This document shows, one piece after another, positions 47,687-60,080 of a stretch of 64,000 nucleotides of DNA (positions within the stretch are counted from its first letter, which is position 1; each line of letters starts with the position of its first letter). Origin of the DNA: Pisaster brevispinus (taxonomy: Eukaryota > Echinodermata > Asteroidea > Forcipulatida > Asteriidae); assembly GCA_023634235.1 (NCBI GenBank), contig JAMKCF010000007.1, positions 6,519,630 to 6,583,629 on the forward strand, in the 5' to 3' direction. The notes below the pieces were generated by a model. That model was not told the DNA's origin. It worked only from the letters and a program-made list of their open reading frames with translations, and ran no database searches. The translations under genes and the position numbers were made by a program.

Positions 47687-50600
47687 ATGATGACAGCACT
47701 GGCGGTAGCCACGCTGATTTTAGGCTTGTTTGTGATGTGTCACAATGTTTCTCCGATCTCGGCTGGTTGTGGCAGCATTTTCTTGCCCGACCAGCACCAT
47801 GCACTGATCGGTCACTCGTTCCTGGCTCAAACAGGGACCGGTCGGATTCAGTGTATGATGCTCTGCTGGAGACACAGTCGCTGTTTGTCATTCAATCACG
47901 ATGATATCAGTGGTACATGTCAGCTGAACCACGCTAGGAAAGAAGAATTCCCCGAAAGTTACAAGCAAGACGGCCGCTTGTCGTACTTCGGTTCTTCAAA
48001 CAAGGGACGTGGGGGAGCTTTTGAAGCCACAGCAGCAGAAGATAAAGTAAGTTTTGAAATTGTTTGAAACATTTTGAAATGTTCTAATTGATATCACCTA
48101 TCGCTATTATAAAACATAGAATATATCACCAGTTATCAAACTATCATTGTATGACTTTTTTGATGTTGAGCATTTTGTAAATCTCGATAATATACAAATA
48201 ATATTAATAATCCAAGAATACTTGCAACGTCTTGAAGGGATTGGATGTTTCACTCACACGAAGTTTTATTTTCAACTGCAAATTACTGCTGATAGTACCT
48301 GACGTGCTCTTTAGAAAATACATCTGACATATTGATATAAAACGATCAAGTACCAGGGTGCACTTCGACTAGGTCCTGACCTGTACGACTTAAAGACATA
48401 ATAATCAATTTTATCGCAATTACGATCAAATTCTTTATTCGGCGCAGAGACCCAAGTCAGCTCAGCCGTGATCCCCTTTTTAGGGCTCAACCTTATTTCT
48501 TTAAACAAGCCTTGGCGGCGACCCATGTGCAGGACGTAAGCCAAAAAGGCTAGCTGCCTCTTTCCCGGGCTGCAGGGCTGACCTTTATGTAAATTGCTTG
48601 TGTGGATCTTGGACCAATTAGGTTGGAATGTGGATCCAGCAAAATTGCGGTTTACTTCACGCAAAGGCATTTGTGTCATTATACTAAAGTTTTAAAAACA
48701 CTGCTGCTTTATTGTTGTACAGAGGCTGGGCAAGCTGCCCCCTTCGTTATCTATGTCAAGCATTAATTAAGCATTGTAGGCTTATGCCATTTTGTGAATT
48801 GTTAAACACTGCTGTGTTGTTGTAGTGTAGTGTTTTAGGGAGGCTGAGCAAGCTGCCCCCTCTTGTATGTGGCAAGCTGCCAAGGAATCCGTGCCTGGTA
48901 AAATGTTTTGGGGCAAGCTGCTCCTTGATTTGTTTTCTTTCAGGTACCATATTTTGCTAAACTGGTCATTGACCAGTGTCTGTTTGGTAATAAAAACAAT
49001 TTGAGCTGTGCCAAAAAGTCAATCTGTTGATTTGTTTTGGGGTCGTCTGAGAATAATGATGTTTTATCATTGTTTAAGCGACCTAAGTATACAATAAAGC
49101 GATAATTTGTATAAGTTTGTTTGTTCTTAAAACTTTGTAGAACTATACTTAACCAAGAAAAGTTAACTCAATTCCGTTATTTTCCTTACAATTTTAAACT
49201 TGCCTTTCCTCTTTCATCGCCGAATGATCATTACAATCATTCCTACTGTTTGTGATGAACAGATGTTTGTGATGCAAGTTTATTGTGGCCTCGATTGGAC
49301 ATTGAACAAAAATATTGACGTCAAAAATCGTGACGTCAAAATCGAAGGTATGACTCAGAATTTTTGTTGGAAATATTGCTCAAGTTCAAAGTTGTCGTTA
49401 TTATTACTATTATTATTATTATTTCTGGTTTATTAAAATGCTACAAACTTAAAAGAATACAACGTACATCAAATTACTACTTTAAAAATAGTTACGGATT
49501 TACACATGAAACAAAAATACATCCAGAATATAAAAACATGGCATACATTTTAAATATACAGAAATATTGTTTCTTAACTGATATTGCACACTTCAGCCTC
49601 CTTTTTTGGGTAACCAATGACGGAACACCTCTGAATCTTTCAGCGTTGTTGCAAAGACCTTGTCTACGGTCATGGAGTGACACTAACTTGCATTTAATAA
49701 GAGCATGATCGAATTTTACATAACCCAAGCCAAAAATAAAATAAACAGCTCGCTTTTTAATAAGCTCCAATTTGTTGACATGAACTCTAATTGACCGAGC
49801 GTTCCATACTGGGGCTGCACATACTCTCAATGGTCGTATGTAACCCCTATAAATTGTTAATAAATCTGGAATTGATAAGTGGATTTATTTTCAATAGTTT
49901 AAGCATGTATAATTTATTGCTAGCTTTACGATAAATCTGATAAATTTGAGGTCAGAACTAATCAAAACGCCAATAATCTTACATAATTGACTAATTTGTA
50001 ACCTACCAACTGTACAAAAATAGTCAAAAAGTTCCAAATTTTAAAGATCTCAATTTTTTTTTCTAAGTGGATTCTGATAGAGGAAGACATGCTCTATCAT
50101 GTCATTTTCATTTCGTCGATTTTCGGAATGATACATTATTACAAAAATTGGGTCAAAGGTCACGATAACATATTAAAGGTCACGGTGACCTACTTTTCAC
50201 AAAAGAATTGATTTGAGCATGCAATTCTCATTATTTTAATACCAAATTTGCATATATTCGATGAATATTGACATTGTTATGACATATTTGTACCAAAAGG
50301 GTGGTATTTTACTCTAAAAATGTCAGATTTGTGTGGTGTCTGCCCTGACCACATGGTAGGTCGGATCGGGCTGAAAATTGGTGTGCATTCATTGCTCATT
50401 AGGACCTACAAGCACAGCAATTTTTATCAAAATCGAAAGACATAAGGTAAAAAAGTGCATTGGTCTGACATGGAATGACCCAAATACAATACAATAATGG
50501 GGGACGTACATAGAGTACACAACAACATTCAACCTTGAGTAAAGATAATTTTAATGCGAAGGCTTACAGTTATCTCGTTAATGTGAGTTTTAACAACAAG

Positions 50601-53600
50601 CTGTTGATATTTTGCAGGGAGAAACACAGAACACGTTTTCCTTTAAATGAAGAAAGAGTACACCAAAAGCCACGATCCACCAGGGGCATAACATTTGGAA
50701 CCCGCCATTAGATCGAGATCCATTTTTTTTATTGGAATATATAATTGATTCGCCAGCAGTGACCCCCTAGAAAAAGTACCTTAGTTACGCCGCTGCGATC
50801 CACGAGTGTTGGTGTTTTGAGTGGTGTAGACATTGCGCATATTAAGCTTTATGATTAAGGCGCAAATATTTTGCCACAGTTTTGAATTTTGACGTCGTTA
50901 AAAAAAATGATTCAAGGCCTCTCAACAAAAACGTCAGATCTAACGTCAATGCTGACTTGAACTCAAACTTTGACTTGGACCTTATCATTGATCTCCATTA
51001 ATATTGACTGGATAGGACACGTTACCCCATGTGCATCAACGCGCGCGTTTTTTTAGGGGTTTAAAAAATGCAAACGCAGAGTCGTCGCACCATTCTGTCA
51101 GCAACGCAAACATATGAAGTTTGTTGCTGGAGCAAAGTTTCTTGCACCCAAATTTACTCGTTTCTCCTCATTTTTTTAAACAAGATGTGACGAAAAGTTT
51201 ATTTAAACCTAAAGAATAAAACACAATGGAGCGAAGTGTTGCGCAGCTGTAGGTTACCAGAACGCAAGAACTACAAATGTTCAGGAGTCTCCTTTAACAA
51301 GTAAGTGCTTATAGTCTGCAAAGAATAATGAGCGTTGCTAATTTTGTGCTTAAATGCATCCATGTATGACACTGACACGTTTTTCTGAGGCCTCCTCACG
51401 AAACTACTTTTTTAAAGTAATATTATTCATAATATTATAATACTTAATAGACGGGGGATAGTAATAACCAACTCAACGTAGTGACAATGGTATCGTTTCA
51501 TTGGGTGTTTCAAGAAAACCTTTTGATTTTGTGAAGTGGCCAGCAGTCGCAAGACGCAGAATACTAAAATGAGGGGATTTAACATCGCAGATTTCGCTGC
51601 AAAAATTCTATCGACAGCACCACCCAAATCTTAGCGCCAGCAGAACTGGAAGAACAATAATGTAAACAGGAAAAATGACCACTCTGTAACTAAATGTACA
51701 CGTTGTTTTGGATAATCATTGATGTGTATTGTCACACAAATCATTAAATAAATGCGCATTTACGCTCAACTCAAGGATGCTCAGAGACAGCTAATTACAA
51801 CATGTTTGAGAGCCAGCGCAGCGGCAGGGGCAACTAAGACGGTTACCTGATATGTGTAGCTGATGTACATGTACACTGTCATGACTGTGCATTGTTTGGA
51901 CACTGGTTTCTTCGAAAATGGCTCACTAGCATGCACTCCATAATGGCAACCATGTCAGGAATCATGTTGTTCACACATTAAGAATTATTTCCATGCAGTG
52001 AGTTCGAGTTCTAACCCACCATTTCTGAATTTCCGTTTGTCACACGCCGGTCACGTTCCCAAATTACCAATGACGCCATGCAAAACTGAATGCAAACTAC
52101 ACTACCCAGCAGGCACACGACGTCTTTCTGACGTCATATTATGGGTTTTATTGAGTCGCGACGTCAGATTACCAAAAAGTGACTAAAATACAACGTAAGA
52201 TTGGCGACAAGTATTCAACGTAAGGTTATAACGTCGTATGGACGTCGTATTATGGTTGAAAGATGGTCGTGATTATGATAACTAAAATGTGACTGAAAAT
52301 GAACGTTACATTTTAGGTATATTTATAACCAAATAGTAACGTCATTGACCAGACGTTGCTTAGACGTCATTTTATTGTCATAGTTTAACCATCGCTTTAT
52401 TACCACAGGCTGATCATAATCAAACGTCGTATTATTGTTTGTATTATAACCAATAAGTAACGTCATTGAGCAGACGTTGCATAGACGTCATTTTAATGTC
52501 ACTTTGTAACTGTTACTGTATTACCATAAGCCGACTATAAACAAACGTCATATTATTGTTTGTATTATAACCACTTAGTAACGCCACTGAGCAGACGTTG
52601 CATAGACGTCATTTTATTGTCATAGTTTAACCATCCTTTTGTTACCACAGGCTGATCATAGTCAAACGTATTATTGTTTGTATTCTAACCAATAAGTAAC
52701 GTCAGTGAGCAGACGTTGCAGAGACGTCATTTTAATGTCAGCTTGTAACCATAATTGTATTACCATAAGCAACAAGGGCATTCCCATATGGGCAGAATAT
52801 GCAAAGGCCCATATGGGTATCAAATGGGGGAAAACATTGGCAATCCCATATGGGCAGAATATGCAAAGGCCCATATGGGTACCATATCGGTAAGACCTGG
52901 GCAGGCCCATTACTGGCAATATGCAAATATGTGGGACAGGGCATTGAAGTAGTGTGTTTTCAATAATTATTTTAACAATTTAGTGAAATTCAGTTTGGTA
53001 AAGTTGCTTTTGTACTTTTTTGTAAGATAATCGTTTATAAGAAATATACATACATAAACTTTGCTAATAGACACTGTCATTAAAAACATGCTAATTAACC
53101 ATTAAACATTTTTAATTAAAAGGGTAGTAACCATGACTGTAAAGTCTACGCTTGGTGGACTCTATATATAACACAGCCATGTATTACTATCACTGACTGT
53201 AATGTAGTTTGTATTTAGTTAATCGGTATTGTAGTTAATGCGGTATTGTAGCTAAGTAGTATACATGTGATTGTTCATATAACAATTAGTCATACATAAT
53301 TAGACTAATATTAACATCAACAATTTCATATCGGTAGACAGTCAATTAATGACGTCATTAATTGACCGTCTACCGACGTTGCACTTTTGTCTGTATTTGA
53401 CGTCAGGTTAAGGGAATTTTACCGACGTCTTAATGACGTTCATTTATTGACTGTCTGCCGACGTCAGATTGTGGTCGGAAATATTACGTCGTATTATGGT
53501 CGGTAAAAGACGTCCTACAAACTTTCACATAGAATCATGAGGCGACCGTCACCCGACGTCGGGATTTGACGTCGATTTAACGTTATTATGACCATCTTGT

Positions 53601-56600
53601 GCCTGCTGGGTATGTTTTTCTACTACCTAGCCTAGCTACAGAACAACAAGTAAACCAAGTTTATGAAATTGTTTGAGACATTTTGATACAATTACATTTT
53701 GATACAATTAAATTGTGATGCAATTATATTGTGTTACAATTGACTATCCTAGTAACAGACAGCTAGCTGCGCATGTGCACCGGGGTTGGGAAAGTAAGTA
53801 GAACTAATGTTTCAACCTCCGTCATTAGGGGGGCTAACCCCGCCGTTTTCAGAAGTTTTGATGAGCAGTAAAAAAAACCTATTCTAGTCCTCCGGTCTTT
53901 CCGCAATGGAACCCCGAAACAATCGCAGCGAAACCACAGCTGTGACGTCAACATTCGCTTCGCATTCGCATTTGCAGGAAGTATGATCCAGACTTTAGGA
54001 CGTACACAAATTGGAATTTGAATGGTGTGGTGGCTTTAACGTCTGCCAAAAGGTTTGTCATGGGACGTAGAAATTAGGCCTCTGGTTTAGAGTAGTGGGT
54101 TTGCTGCCCTTATGGTTTGTCATGGTGAATACAAACATAATGCATAGGCCTCTGGTTTTGAGTGGTAGGTTCGTAATGGTAGTAATAGTTTTCAGACTTT
54201 ATCAATGCGTTTGGTTTTGAATGGTAGGTTTGCTGTTCCGAATTGTATGTAGTTGTACATACAAAATTGTCACACTTTATCAATGCATTTGCTTTTGAAT
54301 GGAAGGTTTGCTCTTCCAATAATAATACCAATGTTCAGTGGTACTTTCACTACACACAATCCATGACCATAGGCCAATGTGGAATATATTTGTATTTACG
54401 GAGTCCATATTACGCCACATTCAACTTTTACTTTTAAGCAATAACGTGGTAAAAATAAATTTAAAAAAAATACGTGGTAAAAATAAAAACGCTCTAAATT
54501 CTCCTGGTTCAGAATAGACCCGGATACCAGGTCCAAGGGGGCCTGGCCAATTTCCGGGTCAGGCTGACCCGGAACTTGGATAAAATGGGATTTTTAACTC
54601 GGATTCTGCCTCTGTGTGTTAACAATTTCTTGGTAATTTTTACACAGATTCCGGGTTATATTGACCGAGAAATGGATCAGGCTTCACGGGATCCGGATCC
54701 GGGTCAATTCTGACCCGGATCCGTGTCAATTCTGACCAGGATCCGCGTCAATTCTGACCAGGATCCGTGTCAATTCTGACCCGGATCTGGGTCAATTCTG
54801 ACACAGGAGCTTTAAGAGTGAGTCTTACTAAATTATTCTGGTCCATGGGATGGGATGACCAAACCTTATTTTCAGACAGCTACAACATCCACAGTTGCAG
54901 CCATAACTACAGCAACCACCACCACAGCTGTAGCAACCACCACCACAGCTGCAGCAACAACAACCACCGCTGCAGCAACCACAACAACAGCTGCAGCAAC
55001 AACAACCACAGCATCAACAACCACAGCTGCAGCAACCACAACCACAGCAGCACCAACCACAGCTGCAGCAACCACCACCACAGCTGCAGCAACAACAACC
55101 ACTGCTGCAGCAACCACAACAACAGCAGCAACAACCACATCTTTCGGTACGTACGTGATGAATGACGTTTACTGTGTCCTAGCCAAATCACATTGCTCTT
55201 TAGGCCAAAAGTCCATACAGGAATTTACTTTAATAGGGTTTTGTTCCTTAACCGTTAGTTTAGACGGCACGTTATAAAATAATTTGTTCTTCTTGCATTT
55301 TGGGAAGGGAGGGCAGCTAGACAAGAGAAAATCACTCAGCAAAGAGATAACCATGTTAATATTTTTGTTGGGTTGGGGCTGTGCTGTGACAGGTTCAGAC
55401 TGCTTTGAAGAGGGTGAGCAATACATAGGGTAAAGTGTAGAATTTGTGTTTGGCGACGGTTACTGAGCTGATGTGAACAAGCTTTGTCAACTGAACAAGC
55501 AGATCGGTCAAATGCATAGCTTGGTGAAACAACCATCGAAGGACCGTGGGTAGTTTCCATATAAAAGCTCAGCAAATGTCTACCTATCGGTGTAGGGCCG
55601 AATAAAGCTCACAAGGACATGAAAAAATGCATTAGTTACTCATCGACAACTAACAAAATCAATATTTAATTTACCTTCAATATTAAGTATGAGCCGGACC
55701 TTGTCAACCTTCCAACGCCAGTTTAATGCTGTTGTAATAATATTCAAGAATGATTGATTACGTTTTTGCTTTTTTTTTTCTTGTATCCCTTCTTTCACTT
55801 GTTTTCTTTTCTTTTAAATATTCAGCTTGCAGTTTTCCTTTCGGTATGGAAAACGGCGCCATAGCCGATAGTCATATCACTTCTAGTAACGCCTTGAATG
55901 ACGACTACACAAACTATGGGCCAACTCTCGCTCGGTTCAACGGCGCAAGTGAGTATCAGAGGAAACTAGGTTCACTATCATTATTGGTCTTGGCAAAAGG
56001 GAATTCATTGTCATTATTTCGTTATGGTGGCCCTTATGGGACATCATACATTGCAAATATCTTTGCAAATTTGCAATGTCGCATAATTATTGTGACAGAT
56101 ATATTTGTAGATATTTGTTTTTTAATCATTTAGAAGTCGCAAACATCTTTGTAAATATCCGTTGCAAATAGTTGATATCGCAAATGTTTGCACTTTTTTG
56201 TGATGGTATTTGCGACGTCGCAAGTATATTTGTGTTAATACAGGCGCAACTATTCTTTCTCATCCTGGCATGATTTTCTCAAGTTTCACCTCAACAGGTT
56301 TTTTTTTTGCTTTTGATGTTCACAGGTTCTTGGTGTGGCAAGCAGAGCTCCGCCACATGGATCCAGGTGGATTTGGGCCGCACGGAGGACCTGTACGCCA
56401 TAATCGTTCAGGGCCGTAACGGAGGTAACCAATATGTGGCTCACTTCTATCTGAGTTATAGTGATGATGGCGTTACGTGGACGAACATAGTCAACGAACA
56501 CGGGTCTAAAAAGGTAATTACTGACAGTAAGGACGAACCCGTGTGATCAGTCAAAGAAGGTTAGATTATTCGAATGAAAAGAAATATTATTTACCTGCGT

Positions 56601-57922
56601 ATCAATCTTTGAAAGTTAATTGGCGCACCATTATTAGGTGTAGTGAAAGTTGCTCAACACTAACGATGGTAATTGACGTATCTCGTTAAATACCTGCCGC
56701 ATTTCACACGGCAAAATTGACTTGGTCAAATCACATTGGTTCCAACTTTGGGTTTTGTTTTGTTTTTTGCTGTCTCTATTCCCCCCCCCCTTTTCCCCAT
56801 CGAGTAAAGTAATTTGTGACTTGTTAATAAGGATTCTTGACCCCATATATGGAAACGTATGGGAGCAAATTAACTGGGTATAACTCGTTTATCACAAACA
56901 AAAGTCACGCATTTCTGGTTCGTCTGCTACCAATTGCAACTAAAAAGAGTAAAGATATTTACAGGCACTGAATGCGCAGAGTGAAGCGATGGGGAAGGGT
57001 AAAACAACATTCTGTAATAAAAAATATTTTTAAAAAGATTGCTGTACAACTGCGCGTTTGTTATGACTACAGCAAAACGTTTTCCAAATATAGACAACAG
57101 GCCGATGATTGTCTTCAATAGATATTTTCACTCCTGAAAACCGGAAAACCTGATAAACAGATTGTACTTCCTGAAAGCCCCATTCCAGTAAATTTTGAAA
57201 CATTATTTGTTTTCTTTTGATAAACTTGTAGGCCAACATGCAATGACACGCTGTGTAGTGCCCACACACACATTCTCAAAAAGCATCCTCGTGGAGCGTC
57301 CTTTCGTTCTTTCATTTGTGTCTGCACTTAACAGCTACCTGTTGACTTTGTACACAAATTTCCTTGTGGAGCACCCCGGTTTTCAGAATTTCCATGTGGA
57401 GACCTTTTGTTTTCCTTTTTTGTTTTGTCCTTGGTCTCCGTAAGGTACCGAAAAGGAGCACAACATAGTGTACACACAAAATATTATGGCATGCCAGGTC
57501 AAAGGTACCAGCAAGTTCTGGGGCCCGGTATCTGGCGTAACTCACGCGTCTCGAAGTATGACGTCAGATGATGTTCGGGTTATAATGCATTCACAACAAG
57601 ATTATAGAAGAAAAAAATCGGTCAGCTTTAATAAGATTGTTCATGGATAGATTTTGGGAGTACTATGAAATGATTAATGCCGAAATGCTAAAGGCCTACT
57701 TTACATTATAAATCTTAAATATACTTAAGATTACATAAGGATGTTTGTTTTTGTTTGCTTGCACAGTATCACTTTTCGAACGGATCCGACAAGAAAAACA
57801 TACGAGTCCCAGTCGAGTCGGCACCATTGGTGGGTATGATCCGATGTAGGTACATCCGCATCCGACCGTCTGGATGGGTCTACGATGTATGTATGCGATT
57901 CGAACTTATTGGATGCAATTGA
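47687..57922 (+). CDS. gene 4: secreted PAN / Thr-Ala / F5/8C protein
   Basis: Exons 47687-48046, 54876-55146, 55826-55948, 56326-56513, 57767-57922; phases 0, 1, 1, 0; 365 residues with an intact frame. Same architecture as gene 3: signal peptide, PAN/apple (five conserved Cys), 90-residue Thr/Ala linker, Cys-bounded discoidin domain. Exon 1 and exon 3 equal those of gene 3. Exon 4 differs by His to Tyr, Asp to His and Asn to Lys against a single silent change. Intron 1 is 6.8 kb because of a 1506-bp insertion. Located tail to tail with gene 5. Confidence 0.87.
49490..50003 (-). mobile_element. LINE RT fragment, intron 1 of gene 4
   Basis: Duplicate of 33930-34445, with the same broken C-terminal RT blocks. 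Confidence 0.7.
50681..50794. mobile_element. hAT-like MITE, intron 1 of gene 4
   Basis: Duplicate of 35124-35239, flanked by CGATCCAC on both sides. Confidence 0.75.
51226..51300 (+). pseudogene. possible THAP-type exon remnant in intron 1 of gene 4
   Basis: Duplicate of 35670-35744; the third Cys codon is TAC here. It ends at a GTAAGT donor at 51301. Confidence 0.25.
52105..53610. mobile_element. 1.5-kb DNA element with TA target duplication, only in gene 4
   Basis: Terminal inverted repeats CCCAGCAGGCACA and TGTGCCTGCTGGG are flanked by TA (52103-52104, 53611-53612). The equivalent site in gene 3 (about 36546) has one TA. The interior has many GACGTC/AACGT motifs, four tandem units of about 120 bp marked by CAGACGTTGC (52350, 52471, 52592, 52710), and a CCCATATGGG block. 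No transposase frame, so non-autonomous. The superfamily is unclear; TA duplications occur in Tc1/mariner and in ISL2EU-like elements. Confidence 0.85.
52778..52880 (+). repeat. CCCATATGGG repeat block inside the 1.5-kb element
   Basis: The palindrome CCCATATGGG occurs four times in two nearly identical units ('CCCATATGGGCAGAATATGC' followed by 'AAAGGCCCATATGGGTA') about 66 bp apart. Further partial units follow ('CAGGCCCATTACTGGC'). It may be a nested insertion. Confidence 0.75.
54695..54804 (+). repeat. 22-bp minisatellite upstream of exon 2, gene 4
   Basis: Counterpart of 37631-37740 with five units. Confidence 0.8.
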
Positions 57923-57965
57923 TTTTGTCATAATAACGGGGGAAACGTTCTCAAACGTAACTCGC

Positions 57966-57971
57966 AATAAA
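57966..57971 (+). promoter_or_regulatory. poly(A) signal AATAAA, gene 4
   Basis: AATAAA 44 bp after the stop. Confidence 0.65.
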
Positions 57972-58511
57972 GTGACTGGCATGATGACTAGAGCGATTGA
58001 TTGTGACTCAAGAGCTTTATAATATTTTCGCTTCATTCAATTTTACTTTATTAACATCACTTTTTGTGGCCCACATTTACAATCAGTAGGCCTAGTTAGT
58101 AGGAATTAGTAAAAACGGTATAACGTTTAAAAATCGTCTAACTTTTTGATGATCATAAATTGTTTAATGTATAATGAAGTGTTGGGTATATTCTACGCTT
58201 TACTTTTTCATTTTCTTGGTCTTTGTTGAGTACGTAGATACGTTATTTTGTTCACCAGGGTAGTGAGGTTGTCCACAACAATAAAAGTGCGCCACCAATA
58301 GTTTGCAATGACAAGAATAAAGACGCTGCTCCAGTCTTATTCCATAGTGGAAATTTTTGCATCCGGCTGAGAGTTTTACTTTACTAAATCTTACAAAATA
58401 TTGCAAATGAAACGGACGTTGAGCTAATTGGTCGTTTAACGCGACTAACGTTTTACCCCCGGGCATCTGACGTCATCACTTTTTTTAGTGACAATGGGGA
58501 CCAGTGCAAAT

Positions 58512-58691
58512 CCATATCGGAAGAAATGGCTTACGTAGCGGCTATGGCCGAATTGTCTATTGCCGTGTGCAAACTGGTGGCAACAGCTACGGCTACGGCT
58601 AGATTTCTACGTCATCATGAGTTAGGACGTCCTTAGCAACACCCTTAGCCGATAGCCGTAGCTGTAGCTTTAGCCGCTAATTCGGATATGG
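58512..58691. repeat. palindromic MITE-like repeat, copy 6
   Basis: Duplicate of 27975-28154 in the gene 4 downstream flank. Confidence 0.65.
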
Positions 58692-59125
58692 CTAAATAAA
58701 ACCGTTATTCTTTAATGTTGTCGCTATCTACAAACAGCCCCAGCCACAGACGAATTAGTCGCTCTCTTCAAACACGGCCTATATTTACAATGATTGCATG
58801 ACGTTGATTTTATTTTGACTCGAGAAGCCTTTTGAAAAAACTCTAGGTGGCGCACTATATTGTGAACTGACCGGAACGGACCAACGTCTCGTGATACTTA
58901 ATTTTCGCAATGTGTACAGTTTCTCACATTTCTATTAACTCGATGATTTTTATTATTGTAAGAATTTCCTAATCGATGCTTTTTTACAGATCATTAAGTA
59001 ATTGATTCTTTAATTGTAAAAAGTTTAATACTTGTATGAAAAGTGAAGCCAATGGTTTTACTATCCTAATTACCAATCTGCAAAAAATGCCGCTATTAAT
59101 TATGACAAATTACAAACTGCCAACA

Positions 59126-59200
59126 GGGGCTATGATAGCTCAGTTGATAGAGCACCGGCACGTTATTCCGGGGGTCGTTGGTTCCAATCCCGCTCTAGTC
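59126..59200 (+). mobile_element. tRNA-like SINE head, gene 4 flank
   Basis: Duplicate of 28586-28660. Confidence 0.55.
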
Positions 59201-59579
59201 AAATTTGTCTTAAGTGTTGTAGCCCAAATTACTGAAACTTACCCAGTCAGTTTCCCTTGTGATTTTCTTATTTACTTGATATATTAAAATATATACACAA
59301 TGTCGTCCTCAAACGAAAAGGATCTTGCACAATTTAAATTTTTAACGTGACTTCAATTTGACACTACTTTTTTGTCGAAGACAGTATTTGTCCGTGCATA
59401 TTCGGTTTGCGGTATTAAAAAAACACCATGTGTATATCTACTTTGCTGTGTAGGGTCTTTTGGAACTATGTTTTGCTTTTTATTCTACTGTCGCGAAGTA
59501 GATATCGGAATTCGGGAGACGTATAGTTCTGAACAACTGTCCTGTTTATTATCCTGGCCGGGACTACTACTTCCGCTTA

Positions 59580-60080
59580 GGCCCCGTTCCCACTGGACCC
59601 CGCATTGATCGCGCAATTCGAGAAAAGGGCGATCAGACCCCGCAATTTCTCGAAAAGGGCGATCAAAGGGCGATCAAGCGTAAGTGGGAACGCGAGGGCG
59701 ATCAGGATCAGACCCCGCAATTTTGATCCACCTCGGGAGTAGGATTAAAGCGGGATCTGATCGCCCTTTTGGATTAATGGGCGATCAAAAGTCTAGTGGG
59801 AACGCAAAGGGCGATCAGACCCCGCAATTTGAGGGCGAACATCCGGTACGGTAGGCCCGAATGGCGCGAAAATGGTGTGGTGGTCGCCATAGATACGTTG
59901 CGCCTGCGCACTGCCCACTTGGTCGACCTGCGTTGGTGAACTTTGAATCCACTTCCGTTCCCAAAAGGGAGATCAATGCGCGATCATACTCCAGTGGGAA
60001 CGCGACCGCGATTCACGTCTGCGACTAATCCTTTTGCGGGATCAGGATCTCGTAATTGTGGATCCAGTGGGAACGCGGTC
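59580..60080. mobile_element. 501-bp PIF/Harbinger-like MITE, TTA target duplication, only at gene 4
   Basis: Ends GGCCCCGTTCCCACTGGA and TCCAGTGGGAACGCGGTC (16 of 18 bp paired), flanked by TTA (59577-59579, 60081-60083). The same flank downstream of gene 3 (about 42411-42413) is uninterrupted. The interior repeats 'GGGCGATCA' and 'GACCCCGCAATTT' many times. No coding region. Confidence 0.85.
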
